A stretch of DNA of 25,719 nt from CAZTAO01 sp964611645 (GTDB lineage Bacteria > Armatimonadota > UBA5829): assembly GCA_964611645.1 (NCBI GenBank), contig CAZTAO010000063.1, forward strand, positions 1 to 25,719, written 5' to 3'. Below the pieces are notes generated by a model, which was not told where the DNA came from, searched no databases, and saw only the letters and a program-made list of their open reading frames with translations. The translations under genes and the position numbers were made by a program. Of the stretch, positions 15,862 to 23,759 are shown in pieces. Each line of letters starts with the position of its first letter. The stretch's first letter is position 1.

Positions 15862-16040
15862 TGGATGCGTGGCAGGTCTTCTGACTCCCGGATCACTCTA
15901 CTCGCGGCTCCTTCCCATCCCCGTTTGAAGCGGAACAGTGGATACAGCCGGATCGTCCCCGGTTACAGCGGCGGGCCCGTGACGGATTCTCACCGTCTTC
16001 CCTTTTCAACCCCCAAAAGGAGGTCACCTCGCATATCGGC
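15862..16040 (-). ncRNA. Cobalamin (B12) riboswitch aptamer
   Basis: Read on the minus strand, the conserved landmarks of the adenosylcobalamin/B12 aptamer appear in order: GGGAAGACGGTGAGAATCC, CACGGGCCCGCCGCTGTAA, GGGGACGA, CCACTG, GGGATGGGAAGG, GAGTAGAG, CCGGGAGTCAGAAGACCTGCC-like ending. A closing P1 stem can form between ATGCG (near 16032) and CGCAT (near 15867). It has its own promoter upstream and a terminator downstream, so the RNA unit looks functional. Cobalamin normally shuts off downstream B12 synthesis, uptake or B12-independent enzyme genes. Here the only gene downstream is the pilin-like gene about 310 bases away. I am confident in the aptamer, unsure of its target. Confidence 0.93.
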
Positions 16041-16059
16041 GCTATTAGGTTGTTGGTCT

Positions 16060-16089
16060 ATTGTAGCGAGTTCCGCGAACCTCTGTCAA
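16060..16089 (-). promoter_or_regulatory. Promoter of the cobalamin riboswitch transcript
   Basis: On the minus strand a perfect TTGACA (16089-16084) and TACAAT (16065-16060) are separated by 18 bases. The start near 16053 is just upstream of the aptamer. Confidence 0.8.
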
Positions 16090-16100
16090 GGCAAATTCAT

Positions 16101-16131
16101 CACGAAACACGAAAGTACGAAAGTACGAAAA
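16101..16131. repeat. Short tandem repeat (ACGAAAGT type)
   Basis: CACGAAACACGAAAGTACGA is followed by another AAGTACGAAAAG, giving about three to four imperfect 8-base units. It lies in the 92-base gap between the split membrane protein gene and the riboswitch promoter; nothing else is seen there. Confidence 0.6.
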
Positions 16132-16181
16132 GAAGGGAAACGACTAACAGAAAGCCAGAAATGCATGAAAACCAGAAAGAG

Positions 16182-16937
16182 CTACTTTGCCTTTGAGGGA
16201 TCAGGCTTCGCGGCTTCCGGCGGGAGCATCGGTCCGACGTACTCATCAGGCAGAGCAACCGGGCCGTGGCCGTAGGTGATGAAGCCTATCTTGCGCTGCC
16301 GTAGGCTGATGGCGGCGATGAAGTCCCTGCACTGCAGGACTACTATGTCGCCCGGCAGCACAGTTGGCGCTCTGAGATGCCACACAGCCAGCGGCGTTTC
16401 CAAGGCATAGTCCTGGTCCATGCCTTCGATATTCACACTTAGCCCCTCTGCGGGCCAGAAACCTGTAGACACGGAATCGTCCGGTCGCTTTTCGGGGCGC
16501 AAGTCCAGTGCTCGACCGTAGTAGATGGAGCCGGGGAAGACATCGCGCCCAGAATCTGAGGCGGCAATTGCCAAGGTCACGGGTACGCGCGTATGCATTA
16601 CCCAGTCGTAATTCTCCCTATCCTGGTAGCGCTCTGGGACTGAAGCCAGATCCATTGTCGCAGCGTTTGGCTGTTTTGCGAGGCATAGGCGCGACTCTCT
16701 CAGAGACCGAGACGGTCGGTACTGTAGCGATTTCTCGGAACCGTTCAGCCTGCACCGATACACGTTGCCGTCATCGTTCGATATGTAGTACACCCAGGCT
16801 TTGGTGTTGGCGGCGAACGAGACTGTTGGGTCTACTCGAAGTTTTGTTATCAGGCTGACCGGTGACGCGAGAAAATACCAAGCCAGGAGCAGTGTGTATG
16901 AGATTGCCTGTATGAGCAGAGAGGCGCGGAGACTGCG
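16182..16937 (-). pseudogene. C-terminal part of a TGA-split membrane protein
   Basis: 251 codons that continue in the same frame directly after the TGA ending the upstream reading frame (16938-16940). No ATG, GTG or TTG occurs in frame until GTG 16793, yet the codons before it encode a convincing transmembrane helix (ASLLIQAISYTLLLAWYFLA) leading into a beta-type segment (RVDPTVSFAANTKAWVYYIS). Initiation at GTG 16793 would cut through that strand. The most economical reading is one ancestral gene of about 395 residues: signal peptide, four membrane helices, and a soluble C-terminal domain outside the membrane. It is therefore a broken gene, a readthrough product or a sequencing error. I do not recognise the soluble domain; its tail is rich in Pro, Lys and Ala. 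Confidence 0.7.
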
Positions 16938-17372
16938 TCATTTCAACCCTGGCATAAACCAGCCAGTATCGGTGATAGCGCGATGCACAAATGGCCACTC
17001 CACCACTACCGTGATTGCGAAAGCAACGACCAGCGAACCGAGCATAAACCACGGTATATGGAGTAGGGGTTTGTCGACTAACAGGTTGTACAGCCGGCCA
17101 TTGAGGAATCCGAGGTAGAGCAGACCGCAAAACGCGGAGACGTAGTTGGCAGCTATCATCCGTCCCGAGGTCTGGGCTGAATTGCGTTTGTAGATGCGGG
17201 CCAGCAGCGCGCCCTCGAGCAGCCCGATGACCAGATTGCCCAACGTCAGATGCAGCATGCTCGCCCACATCATCGGCGTCCCCGCGTTGGCATAGGCAGG
17301 GGCCGGGAGCAGGAACGCGGCAACCGCCAACGCCCACACCCAGCCCCTCTTCGACTTGTGCAAACCCATCAT
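16938..17372 (-). CDS. Polytopic membrane protein, N-terminal part of a TGA-split gene
   Basis: 144 residues, ending ...FMPGLK before TGA 16938-16940. ATG 17372 is preferred over ATG 17387 because AGGA (17381-17378) lies 5 bases upstream. The N-terminus is a signal peptide (WVWALAVAAFLLPAPAYA). Three hydrophobic helices follow: MLHLTLGNLVIGLLEGALLA, NYVSAFCGLLYLGFLNG and LGSLVVAFAITVVVEW. A fourth helix lies past the stop in the same frame. The gene starts 37 bases after the Gfo/Idh/MocA gene and is probably in one transcript with it. I do not recognise the family. Confidence 0.75.
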   Translation of the reverse strand: MMGLHKSKRGWVWALAVAAFLLPAPAYANAGTPMMWASMLHLTLGNLVIGLLEGALLARIYKRNSAQTSGRMIAANYVSAFCGLLYLGFLNGRLYNLLVDKPLLHIPWFMLGSLVVAFAITVVVEWPFVHRAITDTGWFMPGLK

Positions 17373-17409
17373 AAGCATCCTGTGCATCGATGTTAGTCGC
17401 TTGCTGCTC

Positions 17410-18372
17410 CTACGCCTTTATCTCGCTCAGCAACACTTCCCTGCCGCCTTCTTCTCGGCTTCGGATTCCGGCTATTATGATCTTCATGCATTCTACCGTC
17501 TCATCGAAGCTGAAAGGGAGTTCGCCGGTGCGGAGGTAGTCTATGAAGGCCTCCAGTTGGGTCTTGAACGCGTAGAAAGTGTCGCTGAAGGCTGTCTGGA
17601 CTCCCTGCGCCGTGCCACAGAGGGTGAGTTGGCCGAACGCGCCGTACATATCCCCTATCGCGGCGATCACCACGTCTATGCCCTTTGAATGCTTGAGGTG
17701 CAGGATGTTGCGCTCGAAAGTACCGGTGTTTCTTACCGACACATATCCCGGGCCGGTGATGGGGTACACCCCCTCAAGGGCATGTATGCCGTACCGCTCC
17801 CAGGTCTTGGGGGTGGTCATGCTGATGTAGCGCATGGAGCCAAGCTCGTGGGTGGAGAGCCTGTAGGGCATGAACTCCTTCGCGTATCGCATCGCGCTGG
17901 ATGTGAGGATCTTTGCACCGCCCTCGACCCACTTCACGAACGTCTGCAGGTCTTCTTCCTTGTCTACCAGCGGTTTGTCCACAAAAATCGGCAGGCCGGC
18001 TTCCACAAACGGGCGGCAGCGCTCAACGTGCTCGTGGCCTTTGTCTGTGGCGATTATCACGGCATCCACCTGGCCGATCACATCCTCCGGCTTGGAGACT
18101 ACATTGGGGATCAGAGAGGCCTTGGAGACCAGTTCGGCGTCCGCGGGATCGTCTGTCCAGATATGGGTAACGTTGGCATTGGGAATCTGGAGCGTGTCTT
18201 TGGGTTCTTTGTTCAGATAGGCGGATATGCCCGCGTATGGGCCTTTGGCCATCAGATCGGAATCGTAGCCATTGAACATAGCGCTCCAGGAATACGGGTG
18301 GCCGTTGCCGTCCACCATCCCCAGCATTGCAAGACGTATGTTCTGTTTATCGACGATTGGTTTCGCGCTCAT
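17410..18372 (-). CDS. Gfo/Idh/MocA family oxidoreductase
   Basis: A 320-residue predicted NAD(P)-dependent dehydrogenase acting on a sugar, inositol or related polyol. ATG 18372 has AAAGGTGAG about 6 bases upstream. The N-terminal half is a Rossmann-type domain (RLAMLGMVDGNGHPYSW, VDAVIIATDKGHEHVE), although the first glycine-rich loop is atypical (GMVDGNGH rather than GxGxxG). The family EKP motif appears as VDKPLVDKE, where Lys of D-K-P is the expected catalytic lysine. The C-terminal half is the alpha/beta substrate domain (DVVIAAIGDMYGAFGQLTLCGT; FIDYLRTGELPFSFDETVECM). The substrate cannot be told. It has its own promoter and is followed closely by the split membrane protein gene. Confidence 0.9.
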   Translation of the reverse strand: MSAKPIVDKQNIRLAMLGMVDGNGHPYSWSAMFNGYDSDLMAKGPYAGISAYLNKEPKDTLQIPNANVTHIWTDDPADAELVSKASLIPNVVSKPEDVIGQVDAVIIATDKGHEHVERCRPFVEAGLPIFVDKPLVDKEEDLQTFVKWVEGGAKILTSSAMRYAKEFMPYRLSTHELGSMRYISMTTPKTWERYGIHALEGVYPITGPGYVSVRNTGTFERNILHLKHSKGIDVVIAAIGDMYGAFGQLTLCGTAQGVQTAFSDTFYAFKTQLEAFIDYLRTGELPFSFDETVECMKIIIAGIRSREEGGREVLLSEIKA

Positions 18373-18405
18373 AGTGTCTCACCTTTATCCCGCACATCCC
18401 CCTCG

Positions 18406-18421
18406 CCCCCTTCAAAGGGGG
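18406..18421. repeat. Short C-rich/G-rich palindrome in the oxidoreductase leader
   Basis: CCCCCTT (18406-18412) pairs with AAGGGGG (18415-18421). It sits between the predicted promoter and start codon of the Gfo/Idh/MocA gene and looks like another dispersed intergenic palindrome. Confidence 0.55.
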
Positions 18422-18444
18422 AATAGCGTGTTATTCTCGGTAAG

Positions 18445-18473
18445 AGTATCCCGCAAACGCGGTGGCATGTCAA
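18445..18473 (-). promoter_or_regulatory. Sigma70-type promoter of the Gfo/Idh/MocA gene
   Basis: On the minus strand a perfect TTGACA (18473-18468) and GATACT (18450-18445) are separated by 17 bases. The leader would be about 65 bases and contains the palindrome at 18406-18421. Confidence 0.65.
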
Positions 18474-18480
18474 GGTGTGG

Positions 18481-18520
18481 GAATGGGACAAATGAGACAT
18501 ATGGGACAAATGGGACGGGG
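18481..18520. repeat. Imperfect 9-base tandem repeat (ATGGGACAA type)
   Basis: About four units of AATGGGACA/AATGAGACA/TATGGGACA/AATGGGACG run head to tail in the gap between the divergent Gfo/Idh/MocA and ACT-domain genes. The rest of the gap (18521-18579) is a CTCGGCT-rich stretch without visible function. Confidence 0.65.
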
Positions 18521-18579
18521 CGATGGAAGGCTGCGTGCTTTACGGTCTCCGCCCTCGGCTCTCGGCTCTGCTCTCCAAC

Positions 18580-18609
18580 TTGGGTTCCCAGCCTCTGATT
18601 CTGTATAAT
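18580..18609 (+). promoter_or_regulatory. Promoter of the ACT-PFL-metYXW operon
   Basis: A perfect TATAAT (18604-18609) lies 18 bases after TTGGGT (18580-18585). The start would be near 18616, about 23 bases before the ATG. No S-box or T-box leader fits in that space, so methionine control by a leader RNA is unlikely. Confidence 0.65.
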
Positions 18610-18638
18610 GTATACTTGGAACCTTTGGGGAGTGATTC

Positions 18639-19205
18639 ATGCGAGAATATATTGTGACGGTGATGGCGCAGGACAGGGTTGGGATTGTGCGCGATGTCAG
18701 CGGAGCGCTGGCGGGGATGGGCGGAGATATTACGCACCTCAGCCAGACCGTTCTTCGCGGGTACTTCACGCTCATCATATCCGCGCAATTGCCCGGAGAG
18801 CCAAGTGAGCTTGCCATACGGCAGGCCGTTGAGCGGACCGGAAGCATCGGCGAGCTTGCGGTGAACGTGCGGCCCTATGAGGCTGTGCCGACAGTCAGCC
18901 ACAAGACCGAGCGCTTTGTGCTGAGCATGCAGGGGCCGAACCACGTCGGCATCATCGCGCGCGTTACCACCTACCTGGCAGGGAATAACATCAGCGTGGA
19001 TGATTTCTACTCATACGTACACGAAGACAAGCACCTGATACTGGCGCAATTGGCTGTGCCGGTGGATATCGATATGGACAAGGTCCAGTCCGGGCTGGAA
19101 CAAGTCAGCGCGGAAATGGGGCAGGTCACGCACCTGCAGCACGAGAACATATTCAAGGCCACTTGCGAGATCAGTTCAGTGATCGCGCTGGAAGAGAGCC
19201 GATAA
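18639..19205 (+). CDS. Double ACT-domain protein (GcvR-like / UPF0237-like regulator)
   Basis: A 188-residue protein. Two ACT domains fill it: residues ~1-80 (REYIVTVMAQDRVGIVRDVSGALA) and ~90-175 (RFVLSMQGPNHVGIIARVTTYLA). Each has the D/N-x-x-G-I-x-x-x-V/A turn that binds small ligands, usually amino acids, at ACT dimer interfaces. The order resembles GcvR, which controls the glycine cleavage system in enterobacteria, but here the neighbours are a PFL-family protein and methionine genes. GGGGAG lies about 7 bases before the ATG. Its TAA overlaps the next ATG by one base (TAATG at 19203-19207), so the two are translationally coupled. The ligand is unknown. Confidence 0.88.
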   Translation: MREYIVTVMAQDRVGIVRDVSGALAGMGGDITHLSQTVLRGYFTLIISAQLPGEPSELAIRQAVERTGSIGELAVNVRPYEAVPTVSHKTERFVLSMQGPNHVGIIARVTTYLAGNNISVDDFYSYVHEDKHLILAQLAVPVDIDMDKVQSGLEQVSAEMGQVTHLQHENIFKATCEISSVIALEESR

Positions 19206-20575
19206 TGCTTGGACAAGACGAAATCCTGCGCACAATAGAGATGCTCCAACACGAGCACCTGGACGTTCGCGCGGTCAATATGGGAATCGATCTTTTTGAC
19301 TGCTCGGACAGGGACGCGAAGAAAGCCGCTCGCCTCATAAAGGAAAAGGTGATACGAACAGCCTCACCCCTGATCGGCGCATGCGAGAAGGTATCCAACC
19401 GGTACGGGATTCCGATAGTGAACAAGCGGGTGGCGGTAAGCCCGATTGCGGACGTTATGGGCGGGCACGGGATAGAAGAAATGGTGATGGTCGCCCACGC
19501 CATGGACGAAGCCGCCCAGGAAGCCGGCATCGACATCATCGGCGGATACTCGGCGCTTGTGCAGAAGGGTATGTCCAGGAGCGATGAGGCACTGATTGAG
19601 AGCCTGCCGATAGTGTTGTCGGAGACAACAAGAGTGTGCGCATCGGTAAATGCCGCGAGCACGAGGTCCGGCATCAACGTGGACGCTCTCATCAGACTGG
19701 GACACATCTGGCTCGATACTGCAAACCGAACCGCAGACAAAGATGGGTTTGGCTGCGCCAAGCTTAGCGTGTTTGCCAATATGCCGGAAGACAACCCGTT
19801 CATGGCGGGGGCTTACAAGGGCATCGGCGAGCCGGAGACGGTGATCAACGTGGGAGTCAGCGGGCCCGGGGTTGTGAAGCGGGCAGTTGAGCTTCTGCGC
19901 CAGAACTCTGGCGACTGCGACCTCGGAGCCATAGCCGAGGAGATAAAGAGCACGGCTTTCCGGGTGACCCGGTGCGGTGAGTTGATAGGTCGCGAGGTAG
20001 CGAAGGCCGTGGGCGCGCAGTTTGGGATAGTTGACCTTTCCCTGGCCCCCACCCCGGCAGTCGGAGACAGCGTGGGCGAGATATTCTATGCTATGGGGTT
20101 CACCACCATCGGCGGGCCGGGAACTACCGCCGCGCTGATGATGCTCAATGACGCCGTGAAGAAAGGCGGATCGTTCGCCTCGTCATCGGTCGGCGGGTTG
20201 AGCGGGGCATTCATACCAGTTGCCGAGGACTCCGCGCTGGCCGAAGCCGCTGCGAACGGCGACCTGACTCTGGAGAAGCTCGAAGCGATGACCAGCGTTT
20301 GCTCTGTTGGTCTCGATATGATCGCGGTGCCGGGAGACACTCTGCCCGAGACCCTCACGGCGCTGGCAATGGACGAGTTGGCTATTGGCGTCGTCAACCA
20401 CAAAGTCACTTCGATTCGAGTGATACCGGTGCCCGGGAAAGTCGCGGGAGAGCGGGCGGTGTTTGGTGGATTGTTTGGTGAAGCGCCTATTATGCCTATA
20501 CTGAACGGGAAAGCCATTGATTTCGTCAGAATGGGAGGCAGGATACCTGCCCCTATCACGAGTATGAAAAACTGA
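19205..20575 (+). CDS. PFL family protein (UPF0210 / DUF711)
   Basis: A 456-residue protein. The start is ATG 19205, which overlaps the stop of the ACT gene; the longer frame from 19163 would run back into that gene. Typical family segments are NMGIDLFDCSDRD, NRYGIPIVNKRVAVSPIADV, NVGVSGPGVVKRAVE, FTTIGGPGTTAALMMLNDAV and GGLSGAFIPVAEDS. The fold of this family resembles pyruvate formate-lyase, but no glycyl-radical motif is seen, so PFL chemistry should not be assumed. Adjacent ACT and PFL genes are a recurring pair across bacteria and archaea, which suggests a shared function controlled by a small ligand. The function is unknown. It is the second gene of the operon and lies 25 bases before metY. 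Confidence 0.9.
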   Translation: MLGQDEILRTIEMLQHEHLDVRAVNMGIDLFDCSDRDAKKAARLIKEKVIRTASPLIGACEKVSNRYGIPIVNKRVAVSPIADVMGGHGIEEMVMVAHAMDEAAQEAGIDIIGGYSALVQKGMSRSDEALIESLPIVLSETTRVCASVNAASTRSGINVDALIRLGHIWLDTANRTADKDGFGCAKLSVFANMPEDNPFMAGAYKGIGEPETVINVGVSGPGVVKRAVELLRQNSGDCDLGAIAEEIKSTAFRVTRCGELIGREVAKAVGAQFGIVDLSLAPTPAVGDSVGEIFYAMGFTTIGGPGTTAALMMLNDAVKKGGSFASSSVGGLSGAFIPVAEDSALAEAAANGDLTLEKLEAMTSVCSVGLDMIAVPGDTLPETLTALAMDELAIGVVNHKVTSIRVIPVPGKVAGERAVFGGLFGEAPIMPILNGKAIDFVRMGGRIPAPITSMKN

Positions 20576-20600
20576 GTTCGACGGTGAACGGAGGTTCATA

Positions 20601-21881
20601 ATGTCTGCGGATTACAAGTTCGATACCCTCGCCCTGCACGCGGGCCACGAGGTTGACGCCACCGGCTCCCGCGCGGTCCCAATATACCAGACCAGTTCCT
20701 ACGTGTTCAAGAGCACCGACCACGCGGCGGAGCTTTTTGCGTTGGAAAAGCCGGGGTTCATATACACGCGGCTGCAAAACCCCACCCTGGATGTGCTGGA
20801 GAAACGCGTCGCGGCATTGGAGGGTGGAATTGGGGCAGTTGCCACGGCAAGCGGCCAGGCTGCCGAGACTCTCGCGATACTGACCATCGCCAAGGCAGGC
20901 GACTCCATCGTATCGAGTTCTTCGCTGTACGGCGGAACGCACACTCTCTTTGAGAACACTCTTGGCCGGATGGGCATCGAGTGCAGGTTCGTGGACTCAT
21001 CGGACCCGGAGTGCTATCGCAAGGCGATCACGCGCAACACCAAGCTGCTCTACGCAGAGACACTGGGCAACCCCAAGTTGGATGTGCCCAACCTGAAAGC
21101 AATCGCCGAGATTGCGCACGAGGCGGGGCTGCCGCTGATCGTGGACAACACAGTCGCCACGCCGTATCTGTGCAGGCCTTTCGAGTGGGGAGCGGATATC
21201 ATCATCCATTCGCTAACCAAGTACATGGGCGGGCATGGGACGTCCCTGGGCGGGGTAGTGGTGGACAGCGGGAAGTTCGACTGGAAAGCCAACGGCTTCA
21301 CCGACCTGTGCGATCCCGACCCCAGTTACCACGGATTGTGCTATACAGACGCTTTCGGCCCGGCGGCGTATATTGCGCGGCTGAGGGTCAGCGCCATGCG
21401 CGATATGGGGCCCACAATGAGCCCGTTCAATGCATTCTTGATTCTGCAAGGTATTGAGACCCTGTCGCTGCGGATGGACAGGCATTGCTCCAACGCCCAG
21501 CGGGTGGCGGAGTTCCTGGCGGGGCATAAGGCTGTGAGTTGGGTGAACTACCCAGGCCTGCCCACCCACCCCAGCCATGAGTTGGCGAAGAAGATGCTGC
21601 CCAAAGGGTGTTCGGGGCTGATGGGGTTTGGCATTGCGGGCGGGTTTGAGGCTGGTGTGAAGTTCATCAACTCGGTGAAGCTGCTCAGCCATTTGGCGAA
21701 TATCGGTGATGCGAAGTCGCTGGTTATCCACCCGGCAAGCACCACCCACCAGCAGCTATCTGTCCAAGACAGGCTTGCTTCCGGAGTAACAGACGACTTC
21801 ATTCGCTTGTCGATAGGCCTGGAAGACATCGATGACATTGTCGCGGACGTGGACCAGGCGCTGAAAGTATCGCAGGAGTAG
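20601..21881 (+). CDS. metY: O-acetylhomoserine sulfhydrylase
   Basis: A 426-residue PLP enzyme of the Cys/Met metabolism family. It makes homocysteine from O-acetylhomoserine and sulfide in the cytoplasm, with acetate released. GGAGG lies 6 bases before ATG 20601. SLTKYMGGHG contains the PLP-binding Lys207; FIYTRLQNPT (53-62), ATASGQAAE near 81-89 and the VDNTVATPYLCRP segment complete the fold-type I signature. The insert after the lysine (VVDSGKFDWKANGF...YTDAFGPAAYIARLRV) and the 420-430 residue length favour MetY over the shorter cystathionine synthases and lyases. It stands 8 bases before metX, which supplies its substrate. Confidence 0.95.
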   Translation: MSADYKFDTLALHAGHEVDATGSRAVPIYQTSSYVFKSTDHAAELFALEKPGFIYTRLQNPTLDVLEKRVAALEGGIGAVATASGQAAETLAILTIAKAGDSIVSSSSLYGGTHTLFENTLGRMGIECRFVDSSDPECYRKAITRNTKLLYAETLGNPKLDVPNLKAIAEIAHEAGLPLIVDNTVATPYLCRPFEWGADIIIHSLTKYMGGHGTSLGGVVVDSGKFDWKANGFTDLCDPDPSYHGLCYTDAFGPAAYIARLRVSAMRDMGPTMSPFNAFLILQGIETLSLRMDRHCSNAQRVAEFLAGHKAVSWVNYPGLPTHPSHELAKKMLPKGCSGLMGFGIAGGFEAGVKFINSVKLLSHLANIGDAKSLVIHPASTTHQQLSVQDRLASGVTDDFIRLSIGLEDIDDIVADVDQALKVSQE

Positions 21882-21889
21882 GTTCGAGA

Positions 21890-23053
21890 ATGGCGAAGGC
21901 AGAGGACAACTCGGTAGGATTGGTTGAGACCCAGTATTATACGTTTGCGGAGCCGCCCAATGAAATGGTGTTGGAGTGCGGGCGGAAGCTGGGGCCGGTT
22001 ACGCTCGCCTACGAGACCTACGGCCAACTCAACGAGGCCAAATCCAACGCCATTCTCATCGTCCATGCTCTCACCGGAGATGCCCACGTGGCTGGCTACA
22101 ACAGCCCTGACGACCCCAAGCCGGGGTGGTGGGACAATATGGTCGGGCCGGGTAAGGCTTTCGATACCAGCAAGTACTTTGTGATCTGCTCCAACATCAT
22201 CGGGGGTTGCAAAGGCAGCACCGGACCGATCTCCACCAACCCCGCTACCGGCAAACCCTACGCGCTGGATTTCCCGATGGTGACCATCCGAGATATGGTG
22301 GACGCGCAGAAGCAGCTTGTCGACCACCTGGGGATTAGGCAGCTTATGTGCGTTGTTGGCGGGAGCATGGGTGGCATGCAGGCCCTGCAGTGGGCGGTGG
22401 CCTACCCTGACATGGTCAGAATGGCTATGCCCATCGCCACAACCGCAAGGCTGTCGCCGCAGGCTATCGCGTTCGATGCCGTCGGCAGGCACGCCATAAT
22501 GGCCGATCCGGACTGGAACAACGGCGACTACTACGGCGGCGAACCACCCAAGAGCGGCTTGGGAATAGCCCGGATGGTAGGGCATATTACTTACCTGTCC
22601 GACGCCTCGATGCACAGGAAGTTCGGAAGAGACCTGCAGGACAAAGTGAAGCCGGACTATGATTTCGTTACGGAGTTCCAGGTCGAGAGCTATCTGAACT
22701 ACCAGGGCGACGCGTTTGTGAAGCGGTTCGATGCCAATTCATACCTGTATATCACCAAGGCCATGGACTATTTCGACCTTGCGGAGCCGAGCGGAGACCT
22801 CAGGAAGGAGCTGTCCAAAGCGAGAGCGGCTTTCCTGGTGATCTCGTTCTCTTCCGATTGGCTGTTTCCAACCTATATGTCCAAAGAGATAGTGACCGCG
22901 CTCCGCCGCAACAACCTGGACGTTAGCTATGCGGAAATCCAGACCGACTACGGGCATGACGCGTTCCTGCTGGAAGTAGAAACACTCAGCAGGCTGGTGA
23001 CCAATTTCCTGGAGTATGCCGACCCGATGGCCAAGAGAGTAACCGATGACTGA
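21890..23053 (+). CDS. metX: Homoserine O-acetyltransferase
   Basis: A 387-residue alpha/beta hydrolase-fold acyltransferase that activates homoserine with acetyl-CoA as the first committed step to methionine. The catalytic triad is visible: Ser159 in VVGGSMGGMQ, Asp323 in SFSSDWLFPT and His356 in DYGHDAFLLE. The early HALTGDAHVAG motif is also typical. The sequence cannot wholly exclude succinyl specificity, but the MetX fold and the neighbouring MetY favour acetyl. AGGAG spans the end of metY, 11 bases before the ATG. The last codons overlap metW by 8 bases. Confidence 0.95.
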   Translation: MAKAEDNSVGLVETQYYTFAEPPNEMVLECGRKLGPVTLAYETYGQLNEAKSNAILIVHALTGDAHVAGYNSPDDPKPGWWDNMVGPGKAFDTSKYFVICSNIIGGCKGSTGPISTNPATGKPYALDFPMVTIRDMVDAQKQLVDHLGIRQLMCVVGGSMGGMQALQWAVAYPDMVRMAMPIATTARLSPQAIAFDAVGRHAIMADPDWNNGDYYGGEPPKSGLGIARMVGHITYLSDASMHRKFGRDLQDKVKPDYDFVTEFQVESYLNYQGDAFVKRFDANSYLYITKAMDYFDLAEPSGDLRKELSKARAAFLVISFSSDWLFPTYMSKEIVTALRRNNLDVSYAEIQTDYGHDAFLLEVETLSRLVTNFLEYADPMAKRVTDD

Positions 23054-23678
23054 CGAAACCACACAGACAACCGCCGATGGCCCCGAGCTTCGGCCTGAAC
23101 TGCCTTACATAATAGACCTTGTCGAACCCGGCAGCAGCGTGCTGGACCTTGGCTGCGGCGAGGGCGAGTTGATGAAGGCGCTGCAGGTCCAAAAGCGGGC
23201 GCGGGTTCAGGGCATCGAGCTTTCCGACACGGCTATTCAGGAGTGCGTGGCGAGTGGTTTGTTCGTCTACCATGGCGACCTGGACGAGGGACTGGCGGAT
23301 TTCAACGACCACAGCGTGGACTACGTGATTCTCACCAGCACCATCCAGGTCCTGCATCACCCGGATCTGCTGATAAAGGAAGCTGCGCGGGTCGGGAAGC
23401 AGTGCATCATCACGTTCCCCAACTTCGGCTACTGGAATGTGCGCCTGCAGCTTCTCCTATATGGCAGAATGCCGATGACGTCCACGCTTCCCAGCAAGTG
23501 GTATAACTCGCCGAATATCCACCTGACAACAATCAAGGATTTCAGGGAGTTCTGCCTGGAGTCCGGGCTGACAATCATGGACGAGATGCACTTCGTGCTG
23601 GGCAAGAACGGCGCGCGAAGAATAAAGCACCTCCCCAACTTCTTCGCCGACTACGCGATATTTATGTTGAAGGGGTAG
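23046..23678 (+). CDS. metW: Methionine biosynthesis protein MetW (SAM-methyltransferase fold)
   Basis: A 210-residue protein. SVLDLGCGEGEL (31-42) is the SAM-binding motif I. The run ILTSTIQVLHHPDLLIKEAARVGKQCIITFPNFGYWNVR is highly characteristic of MetW, as is MPMTSTLPSKWYNSPNIHL-like sequence after it. MetW is usually encoded directly after metX and is thought to work with it; studies of such pairs indicate support for MetX activity rather than a proven methyl transfer. Here the genes overlap by 8 bases (ATGACTGA), giving tight coupling. It is the last gene of the operon. Confidence 0.95.
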   Translation: MTDETTQTTADGPELRPELPYIIDLVEPGSSVLDLGCGEGELMKALQVQKRARVQGIELSDTAIQECVASGLFVYHGDLDEGLADFNDHSVDYVILTSTIQVLHHPDLLIKEAARVGKQCIITFPNFGYWNVRLQLLLYGRMPMTSTLPSKWYNSPNIHLTTIKDFREFCLESGLTIMDEMHFVLGKNGARRIKHLPNFFADYAIFMLKG

Positions 23679-23759
23679 TAAGAGGCCCACTCCATCATCC
23701 TGAGCAATGGACTCCGCTTTGGCGGTGTTGCGATGGAAAGAAACTGTGCGTTCCCATTG

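Noticed and set aside
16938..16940. TGA read as tryptophan or selenocysteine
   Set aside because: TGA ends several normal genes here, and no clear SECIS-like hairpin with a GU loop follows. Readthrough remains open but is not claimed.
16771..17337. A 188-codon minus-strand frame crossing the TGA site of the split membrane protein
   Set aside because: It is in a different frame, has Arg/Pro-rich low-quality sequence and breaks up the membrane helices that the main frame encodes.
18481..18520. CRISPR-like repeats
   Set aside because: Units are only about 9 bases and adjoin without spacers, so this is a simple tandem repeat. No CRISPR array or cas gene was seen.
18639..20575. A functional pyruvate formate-lyase system with a regulator
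   Set aside because: The PFL-family protein lacks a visible glycyl-radical motif and no activating enzyme is encoded nearby.
20576..20600. SAM or T-box riboswitch before metY
   Set aside because: The gap is only 25 bases and lies inside the operon; the operon leader is also too short.
21548..22615. A 355-codon open frame on the minus strand
   Set aside because: It is antisense to metY and metX, which are unmistakable; its product has no recognisable motif.
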